Source of the DNA: Streptomyces canus
Lineage (GTDB): Bacteria; Actinomycetota; Actinomycetes; Streptomycetales; Streptomycetaceae
Length of the DNA: 64,000 nucleotides
Assembly: GCF_030816965.1 (NCBI RefSeq)
Contig: NZ_JAUSYQ010000002.1
Span: 4,311,001-4,375,000, forward strand
Reading direction: 5' to 3'
Made by a program: the position numbers and the translations under genes. The notes under the pieces are model-generated. The model saw only the letters and a list, made by a program, of their open reading frames with translations. It did not search any database and was not told where the DNA came from. Positions 15,888 through 25,188 of the stretch are shown here, piece by piece (positions within the stretch are counted from its first letter, which is position 1; every line of letters starts with the position of its first letter).

Positions 15888-17837
15888 TCAGCGGCTGCCC
15901 GGTGGCTTTGGCCATGGCGCTTCCGCGGCAGCCGCGTCCAACAGATCGCCGAGGCGCAGCCAGGCGGTCGGCCCCGAGGACGTAGCCGGGCAGGCTGCGA
16001 ACCGGTCCCACGCATCCTGATCGGCGCCCAGGGCCTCGCGTGCCACGGAGATCACTGACGGATGCGCGCTCCCATGACGGCCACCCCGGGCGCGCAGCGC
16101 CGACCAGGCCGGCAGGGCACGTACAAGTTCCGGCCCGGTGTCCGGCCTGGCCAGGACCAGGCGGGTCCAGGCCTCGCGCCACGACGGCCCGCCACCCAGG
16201 TGCCTGCGCAGGCCCTCGGTAAGACGGAGCAGCACCGTGTCCGGGGAACCGTGCCGGCGCAGTACCCCCGCGAAGTCGTCGTCGGACCGGCACCCGCTCG
16301 CGGCGCAGGCGAGGAGTGCCTTCTCCGCGAGGGCGTCATCACCAGGGTGCCGGTCCAGGTACTCGCTCAACACCTGGGCCGGGACGCCGGCCAGTTCGCG
16401 CACGGTCACCGCATCCGGGGCGCCGAGCGCGGTTCGGCGGCGATCCGCGCCGATGGCCGGCGGAGGGTCGGCAAGGACGCGCTCGACCGTGTCGAGGATC
16501 TCCTCGAGCTCGCGGCGCTGGTCGTAACGTGGCTGCAGGCCGGGATGACGAGGGCTCAGCCGTCTGCGCGCATGTTGGACGATCGGGCGGACTCCGGCCT
16601 TGACGTCCTCGGTGACCGTCGGAAGGTGCAGCAGCATGTCGCGTACCCAGGCCACCTCGTCCGAATTGATGGCCGAGTAACGGTCTTCCGGCTCCCAGAA
16701 GGGAAGGGCACGGGCAGCCGTCTCGGCGAACCTCGCCGCGAGATCGGCGAGCGTGGTGGCGGAGGCCCACCACTCAACCGATCGGTAGTCGTCCCTGGCC
16801 TGCGTCGGATTAAGGAGGTGACGCCACGTTCCGGATGCGGTGTGCTGCACCCAGGTGACGGGGGCATGGCACCCCATGTCGAGCAGTGTGGTGCTCTCAG
16901 GACCCAGGAAGTGACGGACGCGGACCTGCTCTTCGTCCGTCAAGGTGGACAGTTCCGCGGCAAAGCGATCCAGGACCTGCTGCTCATCCGATCCGTCGCG
17001 ACGCATACGGCAGCTCTGGGCCAGCAGGAGCTCGAAAGGGAAACGCCCGAGGTCAGCTGCGGCAAGCTCGGTCAGCAGCTCCGGCTCGACCGCCCAGGGC
17101 AGGCTGCCGAGCAACTCGTCGCGGACCGTCCGCTCGGCGTCGGTGTCCTTGGCCCACTCCACGAACTCCCTGTGACGGTCCGAATTCCGTTTGAGTATCC
17201 GGCGCCACATGCTTTTCCACGCCTTGTACGCCTGCCTGTGACGCTCCAGCCAGTCCGTGACGTCATCTCCGTCGCCAGGCTTGCCGGAGTCGGGAGCCGT
17301 TGGGAGCGTGTCGCAAGCTGCCCCGAACACCAGGTCGTGCAGCGGGCCGTGCCGGAACATGATCTGGGCCGGGGTTGGTTCCTCCAGCAGGTGCGGAGTC
17401 ATGGGCGGCGGCGTACCGCCGCGGGCACGCACCTCGTCCGCGACCGCACCGGCCAGCCGCTCAGCGGCGCGTGGGCTCCCGAGCTGGGCCAACTGCTCAG
17501 CGGTGCACCGCTTCAGTGTCCGGTCCCGCAGGGACGCCGAACAGGACGGGTGACCGAGCGCGAGCGCGACCAGGGCCGGCCGACGGTCGTAGTGGGACGG
17601 TTCCGTCTCGGCCTCCAGATCCGCCGCCACGGCCGCCTCCAGAAGCCACTGGGGCGCCTCCTCGGCATGCGGGCCCGACAGCAGAGCCTCAGCAAGGACG
17701 GAGCGGTCGTATCGAGGCTGGCCTGAGCGAACCTGCTGCGCCGCCAGTCTCACCACGGGGTCGTCAGGACCGTGGTCAGCCATCGCCGTGAGGAGAAATT
17801 CAGAGGAAAGCACAGCGTCGGAGTCTTGGCCGGTCAC
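15888..17837 (-). CDS. Large helical-repeat hypothetical protein
   Basis: A 649-residue, almost entirely helical protein with no signal peptide or membrane segment. Repeated segments such as YDRSVLAEALLSGPHAEEA, RPALVALALGHPSCSAS and LSEYLDRHPGDDALAEKALL resemble HEAT/ARM-type repeats; no nucleotide-binding motif is visible. It is transcribed in the same direction as, and 289 bp downstream of, the STAND/SPFH-like operon, so it may be its last gene or a scaffold for it. Codon use is typical streptomycete. Function unknown. Confidence 0.65.
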   Translation of the reverse strand: MTGQDSDAVLSSEFLLTAMADHGPDDPVVRLAAQQVRSGQPRYDRSVLAEALLSGPHAEEAPQWLLEAAVAADLEAETEPSHYDRRPALVALALGHPSCSASLRDRTLKRCTAEQLAQLGSPRAAERLAGAVADEVRARGGTPPPMTPHLLEEPTPAQIMFRHGPLHDLVFGAACDTLPTAPDSGKPGDGDDVTDWLERHRQAYKAWKSMWRRILKRNSDRHREFVEWAKDTDAERTVRDELLGSLPWAVEPELLTELAAADLGRFPFELLLAQSCRMRRDGSDEQQVLDRFAAELSTLTDEEQVRVRHFLGPESTTLLDMGCHAPVTWVQHTASGTWRHLLNPTQARDDYRSVEWWASATTLADLAARFAETAARALPFWEPEDRYSAINSDEVAWVRDMLLHLPTVTEDVKAGVRPIVQHARRRLSPRHPGLQPRYDQRRELEEILDTVERVLADPPPAIGADRRRTALGAPDAVTVRELAGVPAQVLSEYLDRHPGDDALAEKALLACAASGCRSDDDFAGVLRRHGSPDTVLLRLTEGLRRHLGGGPSWREAWTRLVLARPDTGPELVRALPAWSALRARGGRHGSAHPSVISVAREALGADQDAWDRFAACPATSSGPTAWLRLGDLLDAAAAEAPWPKPPGSR

Positions 17838-18126
17838 GAGAGATTCTCCATCAAGGATTGTTGGTGTGCCTACTCAGCATGCTGACGTACGGCACTGACA
17901 TCGGCTCCGCCGGTGACCGGCGCAGGCAAATCGCTTTCGTCGGCTGCCTGTTCTCATGGTTCCCACGCAGGGTTCACCGAGGGCCCGGAACGATGAGAAG
18001 GGCATCCAGCGGGTGGGCTCGCCTGGAGTGAGGGACCTCAAGCCAGCCGTCTGGAACTGGATGCCACGACGGCGTGCACGGCAACGGCGGCGGTGTCGTT
18101 GCTGTCTGATGCCGAAGACCTCGGGC
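17838..18126. other. Gap between the helical-repeat gene and the STAND operon
   Basis: No gene recognised. It probably contains the promoter or leader of the 15888-17837 gene. No clear terminator is seen. Confidence 0.35.
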
Positions 18127-18489
18127 TCATGGCTGGGGGTCGGGTTCGCCCCAGTCGTTGACGCGGAGACCGGTCGTCTTCAGGAGTTCCTCGGGTATCT
18201 CCAGCATCTGTATGGGGGACCGGTCGTGGCGTGACAGCCAGCGGCGGCGGTGTTCGCGCTCCTGGTCGGTCAGTTCCGTCCAGTCGTCGAAGCAGAGACC
18301 TGCTTCGCCAGGTTCGTCGGATTCCCGTATCGACTGCTGTACGAAGGCGACTTCTCGCGGGGCTGTGGCCAGGGTGATCAGCGCCCATGCGGTCGAGTAT
18401 GCGAGGGACGGGCCGTGCTGGGCCATCAGGCGGCGGGTCCGCCATTGACGTACAGGGGCGAGGAGCCAGCGCCTGTGGTGCTGATTCAT
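18127..18489 (-). CDS. Small partner protein of the first STAND/SPFH operon
   Basis: A 120-residue protein. The ATG at 18487-18489 overlaps the stop of the SPFH-like gene (ATGA), showing translational coupling; this decides the start against longer in-frame options. The N-terminus is strongly basic ([20 protein letters not shown]), followed by a mildly hydrophobic segment (SLAYSTAWALITLATAP). The second half is acidic with a conserved-looking RWLSRHDRSPIQMLEIPEEL. No family recognised. The tight coupling suggests it works with the SPFH-like protein. Confidence 0.65.
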   Translation of the reverse strand: MNQHHRRWLLAPVRQWRTRRLMAQHGPSLAYSTAWALITLATAPREVAFVQQSIRESDEPGEAGLCFDDWTELTDQEREHRRRWLSRHDRSPIQMLEIPEELLKTTGLRVNDWGEPDPQP

Positions 18490-19268
18490 GCGGAAGAACT
18501 CCCGGGGTCCGGTGCGGCGGTGTCGAGCCATTGGGCGGCTGCGGTGTGGAGTTCGGTGCTGCCCAGGGCCTGCAGTGTCTGCGCGAGTGCGCGGAGAAAG
18601 ACTTGGCGCTGCTGGGGCGTGCGAATGTCTGCGAGCAGCTGGTCCACGAACCTGACGACCTCGTCGCGCAGGACGTCGTAGGACGGGTCGCGTGGCGGTC
18701 TGAGGTCCTGCAACGCCGTCCCCACGGCGTCCAGTTCGTGGAGACGGTCAGGGTGACGGTCGATCCACCACACGAGTCGAAGGTCGGGGTCGGACATGAC
18801 ATGTTGGAGGAACGTGAGGCGGCGTAGGGTTTCCTGCTGCTCGAGCGAACGGGCCTGCTCCTTGCGGAGGTGCTCCTCGGCCAGCGATGCGTCCTGGGCT
18901 CCCACGCTCAGCCGTACGGAGCCTCGCGTCTCGAGTCGTGGGTCGGCGTTGTGCCACTGGGTGATGTCGGCGTTGACGGCGTCCTGCGCTGAGCCGGCAT
19001 CGAGGACTGTGTAAAACGCGAGGGTTCGTCGTATCCGTTCGCGCAACTGGTGTCGCGCGAGCGCGGCAAGGTCCACCTCCTCCTGTGGCGACTCGCTTTC
19101 GCATGGGCGCCATATGCCGTCGATGCGGACGGTGAAGAACACGCTTGGGTCGCGGCTGGGCAGCCGGTCCCCTCGCACCTCGATGGCTCTGCTGTTGGAC
19201 TTCGGGACCGCCAGCGTGGCGTCACCAGGCGGTCCCGGAGATCTCCTTCGGAGGGCAAACACGATCAC
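18486..19268 (-). CDS. SPFH/band-7-like protein of cassette 1
   Basis: A 260-residue protein. The GTG at 19266-19268 overlaps the STAND gene's stop (GTGA). The order of elements resembles SPFH proteins: a short hydrophobic start (MIVFALRRR), a strand segment ([13 protein letters not shown]), then [16 protein letters not shown] and AVNADITQW helices. A strand ([17 protein letters not shown]) leads into a long charged coiled coil ([20 protein letters not shown]) and [24 protein letters not shown] proteins form membrane-associated rings. The same outline recurs in the protein at 59660-60541, also directly after a STAND gene. The fold call is by pattern only. Confidence 0.6.
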   Translation of the reverse strand: MIVFALRRRSPGPPGDATLAVPKSNSRAIEVRGDRLPSRDPSVFFTVRIDGIWRPCESESPQEEVDLAALARHQLRERIRRTLAFYTVLDAGSAQDAVNADITQWHNADPRLETRGSVRLSVGAQDASLAEEHLRKEQARSLEQQETLRRLTFLQHVMSDPDLRLVWWIDRHPDRLHELDAVGTALQDLRPPRDPSYDVLRDEVVRFVDQLLADIRTPQQRQVFLRALAQTLQALGSTELHTAAAQWLDTAAPDPGSSSA

Positions 19269-21280
19269 GCTGCCGTCGCGGTCTGTTCCTCCGGCTGCTC
19301 GGGTTCTTCGGCAGGTGTGGCAACCGCGTACAGCAGCTGGTCGAACAGCACCTTTCGGCGACAACGCCCTACCGCGGTGATGGCATCAGAGCCCACCAGC
19401 AGGTCGGCCACACCCTTGTCACCGAGGCGTCCGGTAAGCACCGCCCGGGCGATGCCGATGACCTGTTCGTCGGGTACATCCGCCGAGTCCAGCCAGGCGG
19501 CCAAAGACGTCTGGGCCTGAACGGCTGTGGCCTCGTGGCGCCAGGCCGCGCGCCAGCCTCGTACGAACAACTCGTCCTCCGGCGCCACTTCGCGACTCGC
19601 GCTCAGTTCGGCCGCCAGGGACAATGCGATGGGGTCCTCGCCGGTCAGCTCGCTGAGGGCGAGGAATGCCGTCGCCCCGGCCTGGCGCATGACCAGGTCC
19701 TCGCTCTGCGCCCACTCCACGATCTCGCCCAGCACAAGGACACGGCGTTCAGGGGTACTGGCCAGCGCGCGGATCGCCTCGGCGACCGCGGCAGCGCCCC
19801 GCTGGTCCTCTCGAGAGGCCAGGATCCTGAGCCGGGTGAGCGCGACCCGCGGGTACACGCGCCCGAGCGCACCGGCACAGACCTTCGCGATGGCCTGGGC
19901 GAGGGCCTCGCTGGTGTTCTTCTGCCCGGCCCAGTCGTAGAGGTACTTGCGGACGGCCGCCCCGATGACTGGGTGGATCGCCATGCCCTCCAGTACGCCG
20001 ACGGCGAGCCGGCGGTGGGTCTTGCTGTCCGTCGCCGTCCACTTAATGACGAGCTGGAGGACCGTACCGCCGCTCGGCCCGGCGGCCAGCCGCGTGACGC
20101 TCTCGGCGATGTGTTCCAGGTGTTTCACGGCGATGCCACCCGGAGCGCTGAGTTCCGAGGCCCAGTCCAGCAGCACGCGTCGCAGTTGCGGACGCTGCTG
20201 CCACACATGGGCGAGGACTGCCTCGTGCAGAGCGTGCCGCTCTTCGCTCAGTGAGATCCGGTCGTCGTCTACGCGGCTCGCTCCGATGGCCTCCAGCCTC
20301 TTGTCGAGATCGAGGCCGGCCAGCGCGCCGCCAGGAGGAAGTGCCCCCTTCACCCGGTGGAACAGCCGGTCTGCGGCGTTCATGACGATGTCGGCGGGAA
20401 GCCTCTCCAACAGTGCCGCCGCGATCAGCAGGGCCCTGTCACGCAGTTCTTCGCCGCTGTTGTGGTCCGCGAACCACTTGAGCAGGTAGGCGTTCCAGTT
20501 CAGGAACTCGTTCTCGGCCTCACCCACACTCCCGATGTCAGGATTGGCGATGATCCGGGCGAGCTGTGCGGCGTCCTCCGGCGACGTCGTATTGCCGATC
20601 AGATCCTTCAGTTCGTCGAGCCAGTTCTCACGATCGGCTGCCATGTGACGGACATGCGCTCTGGCGACCTTGTCCGCCGGCGGTCCCACGCACTCGACGG
20701 CGGGCACCGATACCAGGCCTCCGGGCTTCCAGGTCTCCGGCGTGACCAGCACGACCAGATACGCGTCCTTGCTCGCGGCCTCCCGCTGGTAGTCACCCAG
20801 GCCCTGGTAAAAGTCCTTCGGCAGACTCCTGTAGGCGGACAGGTCAAGGATGAAGCCGTGCCCCGACGTGCTGGGAATCTGGGCTGTGCGGGGCCGGTCC
20901 CAGTCCGGGACCAGGCTGTGGATGGCCTTACCCGCCACTCCCACGTCTCGCAGCACGCGGAGCGCTGTGGTGTAGCGTCCCGTCCCCGAACGGCCGACCA
21001 GAATCACGATGTTGCTCTGGCCCACCGGGCGTCTGAGCGCGTTGACGGCACGCTGGACCGGCTGTGCCACCCCGGCGTCCCTGGTGTCATGGACGTAAGC
21101 CTCTTCGACGAAGTTGATCTCGTCCTCGCTGACGCCGACAGCGCTCAGGTACTCCCAGCCGCGCACATAGGTGTGGTGGTGTTCCTCGTAGTCCCCGGCC
21201 ACCTGTGTGACGACGGCGTGGTCGGATGCCTCTGCCTCCATCTGTGGCCGCTCGGAATCGGCCTCGCCCCCGGCTGTCAT
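19265..21280 (-). CDS. STAND/NLR-like NTPase with N-terminal amyloid-like motif (cassette 1)
   Basis: A 671-residue protein. Residues 1-20 are acidic and disordered. Residues 21-35 ([15 protein letters not shown]) form a RHIM-like motif matching the C-terminus of the upstream small protein. A linker follows, then a P-loop at 96-104, GRSGTGRYT, in which Arg replaces the Walker A lysine, with a hydrophobic Walker-B-like strand at [11 protein letters not shown]. Beyond about residue 300 the protein is a helical HEAT-like array (for example [20 protein letters not shown]). Such proteins act as sensors that oligomerise and nucleate a partner. The ATG overlaps the upstream stop (ATGA) and the stop overlaps the SPFH-like start (GTGA). 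The ligand sensed is unknown. Confidence 0.72.
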   Translation of the reverse strand: MTAGGEADSERPQMEAEASDHAVVTQVAGDYEEHHHTYVRGWEYLSAVGVSEDEINFVEEAYVHDTRDAGVAQPVQRAVNALRRPVGQSNIVILVGRSGTGRYTTALRVLRDVGVAGKAIHSLVPDWDRPRTAQIPSTSGHGFILDLSAYRSLPKDFYQGLGDYQREAASKDAYLVVLVTPETWKPGGLVSVPAVECVGPPADKVARAHVRHMAADRENWLDELKDLIGNTTSPEDAAQLARIIANPDIGSVGEAENEFLNWNAYLLKWFADHNSGEELRDRALLIAAALLERLPADIVMNAADRLFHRVKGALPPGGALAGLDLDKRLEAIGASRVDDDRISLSEERHALHEAVLAHVWQQRPQLRRVLLDWASELSAPGGIAVKHLEHIAESVTRLAAGPSGGTVLQLVIKWTATDSKTHRRLAVGVLEGMAIHPVIGAAVRKYLYDWAGQKNTSEALAQAIAKVCAGALGRVYPRVALTRLRILASREDQRGAAAVAEAIRALASTPERRVLVLGEIVEWAQSEDLVMRQAGATAFLALSELTGEDPIALSLAAELSASREVAPEDELFVRGWRAAWRHEATAVQAQTSLAAWLDSADVPDEQVIGIARAVLTGRLGDKGVADLLVGSDAITAVGRCRRKVLFDQLLYAVATPAEEPEQPEEQTATAA

Positions 21281-21714
21281 GAGCGCTCCGGGCGGATGAT
21301 GGTCTGGTTGCCGCCGACCTGAGTGATGCGGGACCGCCCGCTCCCCTTGGCGTTCTGCTTGATGACCGCCGCCGACCGGGCAGCCTCAGGATTCTCCGCC
21401 CGCCACCGGGCCACCCACTCCAGCAATTCTCGGCCCGCGCCTTGGTCCATGTCCGCGATGTCCTGCAGCCGGACGGCCCACGCCGCGGCCAGCTCGCGCG
21501 CCAGTTGCTCCTCGCCATCGGCTCCCGCGGCCAATAACACTCCCTGGTCCCGGTCCAGGCGGGTGAGCTGATGCGCCTCGGCCTCGGACCTCCCTCTTCC
21601 GAGCCACCGTCCGAACCATGTGCGGACACCACGCCACGAGTCGGTCGTCATCGCCGTGACCAGCGCCAACGCGCTGGCCGTCCCCACAGTCGCCAGTTCC
21701 CCGGACACGTCCAA
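21277..21714 (-). CDS. Small protein with C-terminal RHIM-like motif (cassette 1 partner/effector)
   Basis: A 145-residue protein of a type I recall as common in streptomycetes. A hydrophobic N-terminal helix ([17 protein letters not shown], about 6-22) precedes an amphipathic basic stretch ([17 protein letters not shown]). Helices follow ([20 protein letters not shown]), then a glycine/serine linker, and the motif [13 protein letters not shown] at residues 128-140 just before the end. The motif shares (I/V)-T-Q-V-(G/A)-G-(N/D) with the N-terminus of the next gene's STAND protein, as in bacterial amyloid-signalling pairs. The hydrophobic plus amphipathic N-terminus could be a membrane-acting domain (inference). 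First gene of the operon. Confidence 0.7.
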   Translation of the reverse strand: MDVSGELATVGTASALALVTAMTTDSWRGVRTWFGRWLGRGRSEAEAHQLTRLDRDQGVLLAAGADGEEQLARELAAAWAVRLQDIADMDQGAGRELLEWVARWRAENPEAARSAAVIKQNAKGSGRSRITQVGGNQTIIRPERS

Positions 21715-21917
21715 GACCGCCCCTCCCCCTACTCACGACATCGACGAGACCGATCCATTCCCTCCCTGATCCCGCATTCATGAGCACAGAGCGGACCTCG
21801 GCGCGATTAGAGCGCAACATGTCCGAAAAGCCATTACGCTCCGCGATCATGCCACTACATAAAACGAGGCTCCTCCGCTCATCGCCCCACCAAGGCCGCC
21901 CTTCCTATACTTGCGGC

Positions 21918-22802
21918 ATGGACCAGGAGCTGGAGCGAGCCGCCCTCGTCGCGCTCTTGCGGCGCGGCGATCGCCCCTGGCCAGATCTCACCGACCAGAT
22001 CGAGACGGTCGGGAGTGCACGCGAGGTCCTGGAAAGCGCACTAGACGCCTCAGGACAGGGCGCCCTGTTCGACACCGAGCCGACCGTGGACCTGGAAGCC
22101 GTTGCCGCGGAAATCGCTGCCTGGGAGCGCGAGGGCATGCGGCTGGTGACGATTCTGGACGAGGACTATCCGCTCTATCTGCGGCTGGTCCACCAGCGCC
22201 CGCCGTTCCTGTTTCTGCGTGGAACGGCGGTCGAGGAGGATCTACGGGTCGCAGTCGTCGGCACCCGCAATCCCACCCCGGAAGGCATCGCCCAGGCCCG
22301 GGCGATCGCGGGCGGACTTGCCGAACGCGGCGTCACCGTGGTCAGCGGCCTCGCAGCCGGCATCGACACAGCCGCGCATGGCACAGCGCTCGCCGTCGGC
22401 GGCCGCACCGTCGCCGTCATCGGGACCGGCCTGCGGCGCACCTATCCGGCGCAGAACGCCCGGCTACAGCAGGAGATCGCCGAGCGGGGGCTGGTGATCT
22501 CCCAGTTCTGGCCAGATGCTCCGCCCTCGAAGGCATCGTTCCCCATGCGCAACGCCGTGATGAGCGGCTACAGCCTGGCCACCGTCGTGGTGGAGGCCGC
22601 CTACCGCAGCGGCGCCCGCATGCAGGCCCGCCTCGCCCTCGAGCACGGCCGCCGGGTGTTCCTCATGCGCTCCCTCATGACCCACGAATGGGCCCGCGAG
22701 TATGCCTCCCGGCCCAACACCACCGTCATTGACAGCGCGGACGACGTGTTCGACCAACTCGACTCCCTCGTCCCCACCACGGGCGAGCTCACCTGGGCGT
22801 AG
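21918..22802 (+). CDS. Accessory DprA/Smf-like protein
   Basis: A 294-residue protein. The Rossmann-type DprA core begins with VAVVGTRNPTPEGIAQARAI and has GLAAGIDTAAHGTAL, VIGTGLRRTYPAQN, then FPMRNAVMSGYSLATVVVEA and SGARMQARLALEHGRRVF. Chromosomal DprA loads RecA on incoming ssDNA. Here the usual ISE is VISQ, the C-terminal DML1 winged helix is missing, and the gene sits in accessory DNA next to a ComF-like gene rather than with competence genes. The ATG at 21918 was chosen because it begins the DprA N-terminal helix. The pair may be a conflict/defence module (inference). Confidence 0.82.
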   Translation: MDQELERAALVALLRRGDRPWPDLTDQIETVGSAREVLESALDASGQGALFDTEPTVDLEAVAAEIAAWEREGMRLVTILDEDYPLYLRLVHQRPPFLFLRGTAVEEDLRVAVVGTRNPTPEGIAQARAIAGGLAERGVTVVSGLAAGIDTAAHGTALAVGGRTVAVIGTGLRRTYPAQNARLQQEIAERGLVISQFWPDAPPSKASFPMRNAVMSGYSLATVVVEAAYRSGARMQARLALEHGRRVFLMRSLMTHEWAREYASRPNTTVIDSADDVFDQLDSLVPTTGELTWA

Positions 22803-22814
22803 TCGGCGGCCCGG

Positions 22815-23570
22815 GTGGCAACTGTCGGCGAGTTGTCCGCCCGCTACACCAACTTCCTCGTCCACCCACTGCTGCCCGGCCCCGGCGTCTGCCAGATCTG
22901 CCGGGGCACGGCGAACAGCGGCTACCCCACCTGCTGGCCCTGCCAGCAAGCGGCCACGATCCTCGGGGCAGGGGTCGCCGACGCCGTGGTCCCCGTGAGT
23001 CTGGCCCTCAAGAGCGAGCAGTACGCCAACGAACTGTGGCGCTACAAGAACACCACCGGGCCTCAGCAGCAGTACTTCCGCATGGGGCTGGCAGCCGTGC
23101 TGTGGCGCTTCCTCGCCCTGCACGAAGCCTGCGTCGCAGCGCACTGCGCGGTCCCCGCCTTCGACACGGTCACCTCGGTGCCCAGTACCAGCGGACGCCC
23201 CACCCACCCCCTGCGGGACATCGTCGCCGACCTGATCGCTGTCACCCGACGCCGCTACCGCGACCTGCTCAGTCCGGTGCCGAACGCAGCAACTCTCGGC
23301 CGTGCCGCTTCCTCCCAGCGCTACACATCGTCGGCGTTGTGGGGCAACAACGTGCTGCTCATCGACGACACATGGACCAGCGGCAACCACGCCCAGTCAG
23401 CGGCGGCAGCTCTGAAGTCGGCCGGTGCGGGCAGCGTGGCGGTCGTCGTCCTCGGGCGACACCTCAACACCTCCTACGGCGACACCGCGACACATGTACA
23501 GCAGGCGCGGCTGCGTCGCTTCTCCTGGGGCACCTGCGCGCTCAAGCCTTGGGACCACGCACAGGACTGA
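22815..23570 (+). CDS. ComF-like zinc-finger phosphoribosyltransferase
   Basis: A 251-residue protein starting at a GTG 12 nt after the dprA-like stop. An N-terminal zinc knuckle, CQICRGTANSGYPTCWPC (C-x2-C...C-x2-C), is followed by a type I PRTase domain with the PRPP loop VLLIDDTWTSGNHAQSAA. This is the ComF architecture. ComF-type proteins are usually isolated competence genes, so a two-gene operon with an accessory DprA is noteworthy. A role in nucleotide signalling or phage defence is possible but not shown. No defects are seen. Confidence 0.8.
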   Translation: MATVGELSARYTNFLVHPLLPGPGVCQICRGTANSGYPTCWPCQQAATILGAGVADAVVPVSLALKSEQYANELWRYKNTTGPQQQYFRMGLAAVLWRFLALHEACVAAHCAVPAFDTVTSVPSTSGRPTHPLRDIVADLIAVTRRRYRDLLSPVPNAATLGRAASSQRYTSSALWGNNVLLIDDTWTSGNHAQSAAAALKSAGAGSVAVVVLGRHLNTSYGDTATHVQQARLRRFSWGTCALKPWDHAQD

Positions 23571-23581
23571 CCGCTCCCGCC

Positions 23582-23923
23582 TCATCGAGCCACAGTCCTG
23601 GGAATCGAGACCGCGGCCGACCGCACCGCAGACGGTCCCGGCCAGAGCTGATGGTCGAGGGCGTCCTCCAGGCGCGTGAGAGTGCCGATGTCGGGAAGCA
23701 CGTCACCGTTGACCACGCGGGCGACGGTGGAATGGGCGACACAGGCGACCTCGGCGAGTCCCCGCAGGGACAGACCACGTGACCGCATCGTCCGGCGCAG
23801 GTCTCGCGCCAGCAACAGGCCGCAGTGAGCGCTCAGCGGAGCATCCAAGGCGAGGGTTACCTCAGGCCAGGTGCCGTCCGCCACGTAGAACAGAGGGGGC
23901 TTGTCGTTGTTGCTGCGGGGCAT
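23582..23923 (-). CDS. XRE-family HTH regulator
   Basis: A 113-residue protein with one helix-turn-helix: LARDLRRTMRSRGLSLRGLA, then EVACVAHSTVARVVNGDVLP and IGTLTRLEDALDHQLWPG. The start at 23923 gives MPRSNNDKPPLFYV. Longer in-frame starts up to 24061 lack sensible sequence. It is convergent with the ComF-like gene (stops 12 nt apart) and may regulate the DprA/ComF pair or a neighbouring gene. It is a typical small accessory-region regulator. Confidence 0.78.
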   Translation of the reverse strand: MPRSNNDKPPLFYVADGTWPEVTLALDAPLSAHCGLLLARDLRRTMRSRGLSLRGLAEVACVAHSTVARVVNGDVLPDIGTLTRLEDALDHQLWPGPSAVRSAAVSIPRTVAR

Positions 23924-24386
23924 GGCCCGATCGTGCCACGCGCAGTACCGCCCCTGGGCAGGCTCTGCGAGCGCTGCAACCCGTCGAAATACGGTCCGGC
24001 CCCGGGATGCTACGGCCATCCAGGTCGCCCGCGGCGCCTGAAGCCGTCCCCTCTGGGTCACACACGACGACTGGGCATCTACGTCTCCTTTCCTCTTGTA
24101 CCTGTCGGCGTACCGCTGCCCTCAGCTGGCAACCACCCTCGAAACTCAGTGAGTTGCCACTACGCACTGCTGATCTAATGCATCAACTCGCCTTGGTAAC
24201 TGGCAGGTTGGGCGGAACTTGTTGACGCGAATGACCTCAGATCATAACTAATCTGACCCCCCGCCGTGAGCAGACGAACCATCAGATGCGTTTTGCTCAC
24301 GGAGCATTCAGCTACTTGCTGCGGTTGGCTGTGCCGCCAGGTAGGGTGATCCACAAGTCGCTCCGGGAGCAGCCGAGGAGGGTGTG

Positions 24387-24908
24387 GTGGGTAACGCGAC
24401 GAGCACTCCTGCTCAGCCGCTCATCACTCGACTCCGGGAGCTGGCAGATGTCGAGCGAGCCCGCAGCGAAGCGGCCGATCTGGCCGTAGCGGAAGCCGAG
24501 CGGGTGCTGCAGGAAACCCAACAGCTTCAGCGTGTCGCGGCCGAGCGCCATGCCGCTGTCCTGGCGACCGTCGAGGCCGCCGAAGCGTACGTGGGGCAAC
24601 AGGCACAGGACGCATCGGACATTGGTTCCCGCGACGAACAAACAGAGCAGCGCGGCGCGGACACGGCTGCCGCTCCGAGTGCTCCAGGGCGCTCCCTGAA
24701 GCACCTCGTGGTGGACGCACTCGACATCGGAGAGATCACTCCGCTGACGCTGATCTACGAGCGCGTACGAGAGGTCCGACCGGACTCGACCGCAAGTGCG
24801 ATCCGCGCCGCCATAGCGACCCTGCACAAGAGGGAGACGGTGGAAATCGTCCGCCGGGGCTTCTACCGACTGCTGGTGATCCCGGAGGCGTACCGCACAG
24901 ACATCTAG
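24387..24908 (+). CDS. Coiled-coil protein with C-terminal winged-helix-like domain
   Basis: A 173-residue protein. Residues 10-75 are a heptad-rich coiled coil (VERARSEAADLAVAEAERVL). A low-complexity linker leads to a C-terminal domain of about 70 residues (LKHLVVDALDIGEITPLTLI, then AIRAAIATLHKRETVEIVRR) that looks like a winged helix. GAGGAG ends 6 nt before the GTG at 24387, which is preferred over the adjacent GTG at 24384. No family recognised. Possibly a DNA-binding or partner-binding adaptor. Confidence 0.6.
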   Translation: MGNATSTPAQPLITRLRELADVERARSEAADLAVAEAERVLQETQQLQRVAAERHAAVLATVEAAEAYVGQQAQDASDIGSRDEQTEQRGADTAAAPSAPGRSLKHLVVDALDIGEITPLTLIYERVREVRPDSTASAIRAAIATLHKRETVEIVRRGFYRLLVIPEAYRTDI

Positions 24909-25188
24909 AGGTCACAACATCACACCCAGCAGCAACGTGCGCGTGGCGCCGCCAGAGAGTACTTGCCGGTTCTCCTCCAGCGGCGCCGGTGACACGTCAG
25001 CTGAGGGCCCACGCATCGAACACCACCCTAGGGCATAGCCCCTGTTCCGCGTCGGGCCCTGATCAGAAATGCCTGTAGTAGGACACGAACTGAGGGCCCG
25101 TTATGCCATTTCTGGCGCCATACATCAGTAAATGCCGCTTCTCCGCGCTGCCCATGACTCACTGCACACTGCATGCAGGAGGTGCGTG
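24909..25188. other. Intergenic gap with a small dyad
   Basis: No gene. GCCATTTCTGGC at 25103-25114 is a small inverted repeat (GCCA/TGGC), close to the promoter position of the next gene. Confidence 0.3.

Noticed and set aside
19145..20254. Plus-strand frame opposite the cassette 1 STAND gene
   Set aside because: No recognisable domain, and the opposite strand has a P-loop, a shared motif and 4-bp overlaps with both neighbours.
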